NCBI GenBank assembly: GCA_947581845.1
Contig: CANPVY010000192.1
Coordinates: 1 to 6,724, forward strand
Source: an uncultured bacterium
GTDB lineage: Bacteria > Gemmatimonadota > Gemmatimonadetes > Palauibacterales > KS3-K002
Length of the DNA: 6,724 bases
Reading direction: 5' to 3'
Shown: one piece after another, positions 1-4,870 of the stretch
How positions within the stretch are numbered: the stretch's first letter is position 1
How the letters are laid out: the number at the start of each line of letters is the position of its first letter
Made by a program: the position numbers and the translations under genes
Notes under the pieces: model-generated
Told to the model about the DNA's origin: nothing
What the model saw: only the letters and a program-made list of their open reading frames with translations
Database searches by the model: none

Positions 1-1680
1 GTCCCTTCGGTCGAAACACCTATCGGTGATTTCTTCGCTGCGGGGAACGGGATGCGGGCGAACGTCAGTTCGCTGCCTATCGAGGTCACCTCTTATGGGC
101 GTGCATTCAATTCCTATTGGCGAATGCCGTTCCGGAAAAATGCCCGCCTCACGATCATGAATGAATCAGATGAGCATGTTACTTCCTGCTATTACTACAT
201 CGACTGGCTCGGCTTCGACTCACTTCCAGACGACGCCCTCTATTTCCATGCCCGGTACCGGCAGGAATTCCCTGTTGAACCATTCTCACCTTACACCATC
301 GCCGAGATCGAAGGGCGTGGCCACTATGTCGGTACCGTATTATCCATCCAGAGTTCGATGGGCAGCTGGCTGGGTGAATCGGATGATCGTTTCTATATAG
401 ATGGAGAGCGGATCCCCTCCATGGTCGGGACAGGCATGGAGGACTACTTCACCGACGCGTGGAATCATCGACTGTTCACCAATCTGCGGGCCGGGGTCAG
501 CATCTACGAGCCGAAAGGGCTCGATCAGAGAGTCAGCGCCTACCGCTGGCATATCGCTGACCCGGTCATCTTCACCAGGTCTTTGAAGGTGGAGATGGAA
601 CGGCGGAGCTATGCCGCGATAACCGACCCAGAGACCGGTGAGGATGTGACCTGGGATTTCAAGTATCGCCCTGACGTCTTCTCCTCAGTCGCATACTGGT
701 ATGCCACGGAGCCGGCCGACAGGTTCTGGGAGTTCGCGTCCGTCTCGGAACGATTGAACCCGGAGATATTCGTCGAGACTACCCTGATGCTGGATAAGCT
801 CAGAGCTTCGCCCGGCATCCGACTCAGTCAGAGGTACACCCGCTCGACCAATGCCGCCTCAGGTCCGGCACGCAAAGCTATGACGTATGTAGAGAACAAC
901 GAGATTGGGGCGTGGCTCGAGGTCCCAGTGAAGGTCGAGGAGTCCGGAGACTACTCGATCTCGATCTACCAGATGCTCTTCCGAGATTACGGGACCTGGA
1001 GAGTGACGATGAAAGGCCCCGGCTTCGATCAGCTTCTGGATCCGGCCATGGACTTCTACGATCCCTACTTTGTCCAAACGTTCAACATGCCCGAGAACTA
1101 CCTCTACGGAACATGGTACGAGAACAAGGTCGGGGTCTACTCACTGGAGCCGGGCGACTATACCATCCGATTCGAGTGTATCGGAGCAAACCCGCTGGCT
1201 CGCGTCCGTGGGGTGGCATATTCGCAAGCTGGCAGAAGGTATATCGAAGAAACACCCGCCGGCCGGGCTGGCCTGAACATGGCCCTGGATGCGATCTCTC
1301 TGCGCAAACTGCCATGGGAGGACACGTGGGGCTGGATGCAGGACTACCTTGCACGTGAGGAACAGCTCTTTGCCCGTATGGTCGAGACGGCGACCGCGGC
1401 CGTCCGAAAGCTTGCCGAGGCGGTCGAGTCATTCAGAGAGGACACAGGAGAGTATCCACTCAATCTGGATGAACTGGTCGAACGACCCGCGCGGCTTGCT
1501 GGAAGACACGGTCACTGGCCGTACGTAACTCCAACCGCTGAACGGAGCATCCCACTCGATCCCTGGGGGCAGCGTTATCGTTACTTGATACCAGGAGCAT
1601 ACAACCCGGAGAGTTTTGACGTGTGGTCAGTGCACGGCAACGAGAGGGACCGTAGCGTCTGGATTGGCAACTGGGAGTAG
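1..1680 (+). CDS. GH172 (DUF2961) glycoside hydrolase fused to a GspG-like pseudopilin domain, 5' partial
   Basis: The frame is open from base 1 and already reads as family sequence before the first ATG at 52 (E-T-P-I-G-D-F-F, matching the usual VPxGDFF segment), so that ATG is internal. By family length about 100 or more N-terminal residues are missing, including any signal peptide. Numbering the 559 visible residues, the GH172 jelly-roll core runs to about 240. It holds GESDDRFYIDGE (125-136) and GTGMEDYF (143-150). From memory, characterised GH172 difructose-anhydride/arabinofuranosidase-type enzymes use two glutamates 21 residues apart. E126 and E147 here have that spacing, so the site looks intact; the substrate cannot be told. 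A beta-sandwich region (about 285-437) ends in the GLNMALDAISL-type strand common in carbohydrate-binding appendages. Residues 445-559 are a helix followed by a GspG-type globular domain (GEYPLNLDEL, LDPWGQRYRY, FDVWSV, IGNW). The next ORF starts 14 bp downstream. Sure of GH172; confident of the tail domain; its role is unknown. Confidence 0.9.
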   Translation, partial: VPSVETPIGDFFAAGNGMRANVSSLPIEVTSYGRAFNSYWRMPFRKNARLTIMNESDEHVTSCYYYIDWLGFDSLPDDALYFHARYRQEFPVEPFSPYTIAEIEGRGHYVGTVLSIQSSMGSWLGESDDRFYIDGERIPSMVGTGMEDYFTDAWNHRLFTNLRAGVSIYEPKGLDQRVSAYRWHIADPVIFTRSLKVEMERRSYAAITDPETGEDVTWDFKYRPDVFSSVAYWYATEPADRFWEFASVSERLNPEIFVETTLMLDKLRASPGIRLSQRYTRSTNAASGPARKAMTYVENNEIGAWLEVPVKVEESGDYSISIYQMLFRDYGTWRVTMKGPGFDQLLDPAMDFYDPYFVQTFNMPENYLYGTWYENKVGVYSLEPGDYTIRFECIGANPLARVRGVAYSQAGRRYIEETPAGRAGLNMALDAISLRKLPWEDTWGWMQDYLAREEQLFARMVETATAAVRKLAEAVESFREDTGEYPLNLDELVERPARLAGRHGHWPYVTPTAERSIPLDPWGQRYRYLIPGAYNPESFDVWSVHGNERDRSVWIGNWE

Positions 1681-1694
1681 CTGAAACCGGGAGC

Positions 1695-2093
1695 ATGGAT
1701 GGGGGCTTCTATCTCGGAATCGATGTTGACACGGGCAGTGTCCGTGCGGGCATCTTCGACGCCACCTGCTCGCTCGTCGTGTTGGGCGAAGGAGATGCTT
1801 TACTTACGGTGAGCCCCACCGATGAACCAGGCCAGGACGTCATCGTCTGGATGGATCACCGGGGCTGGGAGCGTCCTGTAGGTCTTGCTGCGCTGGTAGG
1901 GGGAAGGGCCGCACGACCTCAATTGAGGTTTCTATTCGCAGCCATGACCAGGTACGAGAGGTGGAAAGAAGGAAGTGTCGAGCTTCGTCAGACTGCTCTG
2001 CAAGCTGATCGAGGCATTTCCAGTTCAGCGTTTCCAACCGGACGTGGAAGCGTGATCCCTCTCTCGCCGCGCTATCCTCAGACTCTGAAGTAG
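1695..2093 (+). pseudogene. Decayed FGGY-family carbohydrate kinase (ribulokinase type), N-terminal remnant with internal deletion
   Basis: The 132-residue ORF opens like an FGGY D-ribulokinase-type kinase: YLGIDVDTGSVRAGIFD (residues 6-22), the ATP-phosphate strand-turn-strand normally written DVGTGSVRA. It then passes directly into DATCSLVVLGEG (22-33) and DVIVWMDHR (48-56). In intact relatives, as I remember them, the DATCSLVVL motif lies several dozen residues further on. The reading frame therefore appears to have lost that segment in frame, with GIFD and (G)FDA merged at a shared ttcgac. After R56 (about base 1862) family resemblance stops; the rest is non-family sequence up to a stop that overlaps the convergent kinase gene by 16 bp. 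Intact FGGY kinases are about 500 residues and need the C-terminal lobe, so this cannot be an active sugar kinase. The conserved glycine of the phosphate loop is also Asp (DVDTG). A GGGAG lies only one base before the ATG, too close for a good ribosome site. It probably once belonged to the same sugar-use cluster as the glycosidase. Confidence 0.75.
1863..2077. other. Stretch without a recognisable gene
   Basis: These 215 bases follow the last codons that resemble the FGGY kinase and end at the stop codon of the convergent kinase gene. All six frames were read. The plus frame continuing from the sugar kinase remnant, a short plus frame ending at 2055, and a 65-codon minus frame show no family motif I know. 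There is no hairpin followed by a T run on either strand that would serve as an obvious intrinsic terminator for the two convergent transcripts. It is probably decayed or rearranged DNA. Confidence 0.5.
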
Positions 2094-4366
2094 ATGCGTC
2101 TCCAGTGCAGGTACCACATGATCAGTAGCCAGAAGGTCACGTAAGCCAGGGCGAAGGCCAGGGACCCGTTCAGTGGACCGAGCCAAGCGGCGAACACTCG
2201 GGTGTAGATCCAGTCGTAGCACGAGCTCGTCTCTCCAGCGGGTGCGGGCCATCGCGAGGTAAGCATCAGGCTGGCCACGAGCTGCGCGCCAAAGAGTGCG
2301 GCGATCGCGTTAGCTCCATAGGCTTCGAATGGCCGGCACCATGTCCGCCAACCCAAGTACTCGATCAGCCCGTAGAATACCGCGAAGGCCAGCGTGGCCG
2401 CACCGGCGGTGAATAGCACGAACGAACTCGTCCACAGGCTCTTGTTGATTGGGAAGACCAGGTCCCACAGCAACCCGACCGCGATGGCAGCCACAGCGGC
2501 CCCCAGCAGTCCCATCACCTGAACGCCCTTCCCACGCTCAGCCATGAGCCATTCACCGACGAATGTGCCCAGCAGTGCCGTGGCCAAAGCCGGAAGAGTG
2601 CTGAGTAGACCTTCGGGATCGGACGGACCTCCCAGCCAGAGGTGTGCCTGACCCAGGACGAGCCGGTCCAGATAGCCGGCGAGATTGCCTGCCGGTGACA
2701 GATCACCGGCCCCGAAACCGGGCACCGGAACCTGAGTCATTAAGGCCCAGTATCCGAACACTAGCCCGCCGACCGCCAGCCACCTTGCGAGCGGCTTCAG
2801 GAGCAGGTACAGCACCGAGGCCACAAGGTAGACGATGCCAATCCGCTGCAAGATCCCCATGATGCGGAGCGTATCCCAGTCGCTAAATCGCGGGAACACG
2901 GCCAGGATAAGCCCGAGCGCGAAAATCAGCAGGCTCTGCTTGATGACACGACCGACCAGCTCGCCTGAGGGAATGCCGCGGGCCCGGTGTCTCCTCAAGA
3001 AGATCGGTAACGCTAAGCCGACGCTGAATAGGAAGAACGGGAACGCGAGATCGGCCAGCGTCCAGCCGTGCCATTCGGCAAGCCGCAGCGCTGGGTAAAC
3101 GTGATTCCAGCTACCAGGGTAGCTGATCAGAATCATCGCTGCGACGGTCGCGCCACGAAAAGCGTCAATCGAGCGCAGCCGGCCGGGGATTGGAATCCCG
3201 CGAGTGGCTGGGACCTCTTTGGGGGCGGCTTCCTCTTGTGTCACGCCGGCCGACGCTGTGGCATCGTCCGCCCTTTCTGCCGGTTCCAGAACCTTCTCGG
3301 GGCCGGTCACTCGGGTGCTGGGCACCGGGATGCCGGGCTCTTCGTGGCTCGGCTCGGCGGCGCTGACCGGCTGTTCGGGTAGCCGCAACGTGGACAGGAG
3401 GCGGACAAGGGCTCGATCCAGTTCCGCCGCCGACGCGAATCTGAGCGCCGGATCCTTCTGCAGCAGTCTGTTGATGATGGTTTCAAGTTCTTTTGGGATC
3501 TCGGGATTCAGCTGGCGGGCTGGTATCGGAACCTCCTCCAGCGTCTTCTCGATAATCTCCCAATTCCCGTCCTCGCTCAGAGGTTCGCCGACGGGCGTTC
3601 CGCTCCATGGGTCGCGTCCGGTGAGCATGTTGAACAAGATGACACCGGTCGCAAAGAGGTCGGTTGCCGCGCTGATGCGGTCGGACTCCCCTTTGATCTG
3701 TTCGGGCGCGGCGTAGCCCGCCGTTCCCGGCATACCTCGGCTGAGGTCGCTGAGGCTCTGCTGACCCAGGACCTTGGCGATCCCGAAGTCCAATATCTTG
3801 ACTTGTTCTTCCTCTGCGTCTCGGGTGAGTAGGATGTTGTCCAGCTTCATGTCACGATGGACCACGCCTTGTGCGTGAGCGACTTCGAGCGCCTGGCAGA
3901 TCTGTCGCGTGAGCTCTAGAGCCCGAACGACATGCATGCTGCCCTCACTGCGGATCGTCCTGGTGAGGGGAAGACCGTCAACGTACTCCATCGTGAAATA
4001 GAAGAACCCCTCCTCTTTGTCCTCCTGTAACACATAGAGATGGACGATATGGCTCGATTTGCCGCCGAGCTTGCGCAGCAACTTGGCCTCACGCTGAAAA
4101 CGCTCTATCGACTCCTGTTCGCGCAGAAGTGCGGGGTGGATGATCTTGAGCGCCTCGATGTCGTCCAGTCTCAGGTTCTTGACCTTGTAGACGTTACCGA
4201 ATCCACCGCCGCCCAAGAATTCGAGGACTTCGTACGTTCCGCCGATGATGCGTCCAAGGAGGGGATCTCCCCGCGAGGTATCGACAGGCTGCAGCGCCGA
4301 CCCATCGCGCGGGCAGAACTTAATGCGGTCCGCGTACTCGCGCTGGCACTCCGGACATTTCTTCAT
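2078..4366 (-). CDS. Zinc ribbon - Ser/Thr protein kinase - HGSNAT-like transmembrane acyltransferase fusion
   Basis: This is a 762-residue protein. I chose the ATG at 4366 because it gives MKKCPECQ, the usual first residues of such ribbons, and is preceded by GGGAGGAGGG; a GTG at 4414 would add 16 residues but has a poor ribosome site. Domains in order: a zinc ribbon with C4, C7, C18 and Asp at the fourth position (CPRDG, a common variant). Next a Hanks-type kinase, about 45-325, with glycine loop GGGGFGNVY (52-60), K74, E93, HRD (170-172) with K174 and N177, DFG (193-195), APE (220-222) and D236. All catalytic residues are present, so an active kinase is expected. Then a Pro/Ala/Glu-rich linker, about 326-393. 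Then a polytopic domain of the COG4299 / heparan-alpha-glucosaminide N-acetyltransferase family: RSIDAFRG (398-405), EWHGWTLADLAFPFFLF (431-447), RIMGILQRIG, EAYGANAIA, and the typical C-terminal end WRRIYFRV, with about 10 membrane segments. The kinase would be cytoplasmic and the acyl-transfer site would face outward. The acceptor is unknown. It lies downstream of the zinc-ribbon gene after 91 bp. Confidence 0.92.
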   Translation of the reverse strand: MKKCPECQREYADRIKFCPRDGSALQPVDTSRGDPLLGRIIGGTYEVLEFLGGGGFGNVYKVKNLRLDDIEALKIIHPALLREQESIERFQREAKLLRKLGGKSSHIVHLYVLQEDKEEGFFYFTMEYVDGLPLTRTIRSEGSMHVVRALELTRQICQALEVAHAQGVVHRDMKLDNILLTRDAEEEQVKILDFGIAKVLGQQSLSDLSRGMPGTAGYAAPEQIKGESDRISAATDLFATGVILFNMLTGRDPWSGTPVGEPLSEDGNWEIIEKTLEEVPIPARQLNPEIPKELETIINRLLQKDPALRFASAAELDRALVRLLSTLRLPEQPVSAAEPSHEEPGIPVPSTRVTGPEKVLEPAERADDATASAGVTQEEAAPKEVPATRGIPIPGRLRSIDAFRGATVAAMILISYPGSWNHVYPALRLAEWHGWTLADLAFPFFLFSVGLALPIFLRRHRARGIPSGELVGRVIKQSLLIFALGLILAVFPRFSDWDTLRIMGILQRIGIVYLVASVLYLLLKPLARWLAVGGLVFGYWALMTQVPVPGFGAGDLSPAGNLAGYLDRLVLGQAHLWLGGPSDPEGLLSTLPALATALLGTFVGEWLMAERGKGVQVMGLLGAAVAAIAVGLLWDLVFPINKSLWTSSFVLFTAGAATLAFAVFYGLIEYLGWRTWCRPFEAYGANAIAALFGAQLVASLMLTSRWPAPAGETSSCYDWIYTRVFAAWLGPLNGSLAFALAYVTFWLLIMWYLHWRRIYFRV

Positions 4367-4376
4367 CCAAAGCTCA

Positions 4377-4386
4377 CCCTCCTCCC
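4377..4386 (-). promoter_or_regulatory. Strong Shine-Dalgarno site for the kinase fusion gene
   Basis: On the minus strand this reads GGGAGGAGGG, with the AGGAGG core (4378-4383) 11 bases before the ATG at 4366. It decides the start: the upstream in-frame GTG at 4414 has only a weak AAGG in its leader. The spacing is slightly long but acceptable. Confidence 0.65.
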
Positions 4387-4457
4387 GTCCGATCGTTGTC
4401 TCCTGCTTGAGCACATCACTCGTGGTCTTGCCTTCGGACGGATTGCGACCAGTCCCG

Positions 4458-4718
4458 CTACTTCGCTTTAGGCGGCGATACCGACTTCCGAGTCTTCTTC
4501 CGTCTCGCCACCTCGCCGGGCGCTAACCTGGCGCCACACTCGCGGCAGAAGTTGTGGTCTCTTCGGTTGAGGGTCTTGCAGGACGGGCAAAAGGTGCCCC
4601 GGATGAGTCTTGTCGTCGAGACCGAGGCCCGTTTCGGGGTCTGCAGTCTCTCGCCGCACTCCGTACAGAAAGCGGCGTCGCGCGGGTTCTTCGTATGGCA
4701 GACCTGACACACGGACAT
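4458..4718 (-). CDS. Small double zinc-ribbon protein
   Basis: This 86-residue protein is made almost wholly of two treble-clef/zinc-ribbon modules. The first is CQVC...FCTECGERL (cysteines at 4, 7, 18, 21). The second is CPSC...FCRECGARL (cysteines at 45, 48, 59, 62). It matches the DZR pattern, with eight cysteines in four C-x2-C pairs. A basic tail (RRKKTRK, about 73-79) follows. There is no signal peptide or membrane segment, so it should be cytoplasmic and bind two zinc ions. I took the ATG at 4718, which has GAGG five bases upstream; a GTG at 4724 would add only two residues and has no ribosome site. It lies 91 bp before the kinase fusion, whose N-terminus carries the same kind of ribbon, so the two are probably co-transcribed. 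Such ribbons serve as protein- or nucleic-acid-binding adaptors in many families; the partner here is not known. Confidence 0.85.
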   Translation of the reverse strand: MSVCQVCHTKNPRDAAFCTECGERLQTPKRASVSTTRLIRGTFCPSCKTLNRRDHNFCRECGARLAPGEVARRKKTRKSVSPPKAK

Positions 4719-4767
4719 GAGCACCTCGGGAGTGAGTTCTGCCTATGATGCCGGGATGACTCGTCTA

Positions 4768-4797
4768 CATCTAAGCCCTCTCTTGCTTGGCTGTCAA
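4768..4797 (-). promoter_or_regulatory. Candidate sigma70-type promoter for the zinc-ribbon / kinase operon
   Basis: On the minus strand a perfect TTGACA (4792-4797) is followed after 18 bases by TAGATG (4768-4773), a weak -10 with three of six consensus bases. Transcription would begin roughly 40 bases before the ATG at 4718. It lies in the only sizeable gap between the minus-strand genes, where a promoter would be expected. The match is by eye and the host's sigma-factor preference is unknown. Confidence 0.4.
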
Positions 4798-4870
4798 ACT
4801 CGTGGTCACACCCGCGCCAAGCTCCTACAACGCTCCGGAAGCGGTCGCGCGCCGTCTCGGCCGTGGCTCC

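Noticed and set aside
912..1358. 148-codon plus-strand ORF inside the glycosidase gene in another frame
   Set aside because: The glycosidase frame carries family motifs on both sides; this frame has none.
1916..1929. Perfect 14-base palindrome acctcaattgaggt
   Set aside because: One 14-base palindrome is expected by chance at close to this rate in a window of this size, and it lies in apparently decayed sequence with no promoter next to it.
1975..2055. Short frame starting at GTG, ending FQPDVEA
   Set aside because: Only 26 codons, with the purine-rich sequence directly abutting the start; no recognisable family.
3204..3716. 170-codon plus-strand ORF opposite the kinase
   Set aside because: It mirrors the conserved kinase and linker on the minus strand; its Ser/Gly/Ala-rich composition is that of a shadow frame.
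4040..4471. 143-codon plus-strand ORF spanning the 5' end of the kinase gene
   Set aside because: It lies opposite the glycine loop, catalytic lysine and zinc ribbon of the kinase and resembles no family.
4799..4870. GC-rich inverted repeats after the GT-C-like gene as a terminator
   Set aside because: The best stem is only four base pairs (GCCG-AGA-CGGC on the minus strand) and no T run follows.
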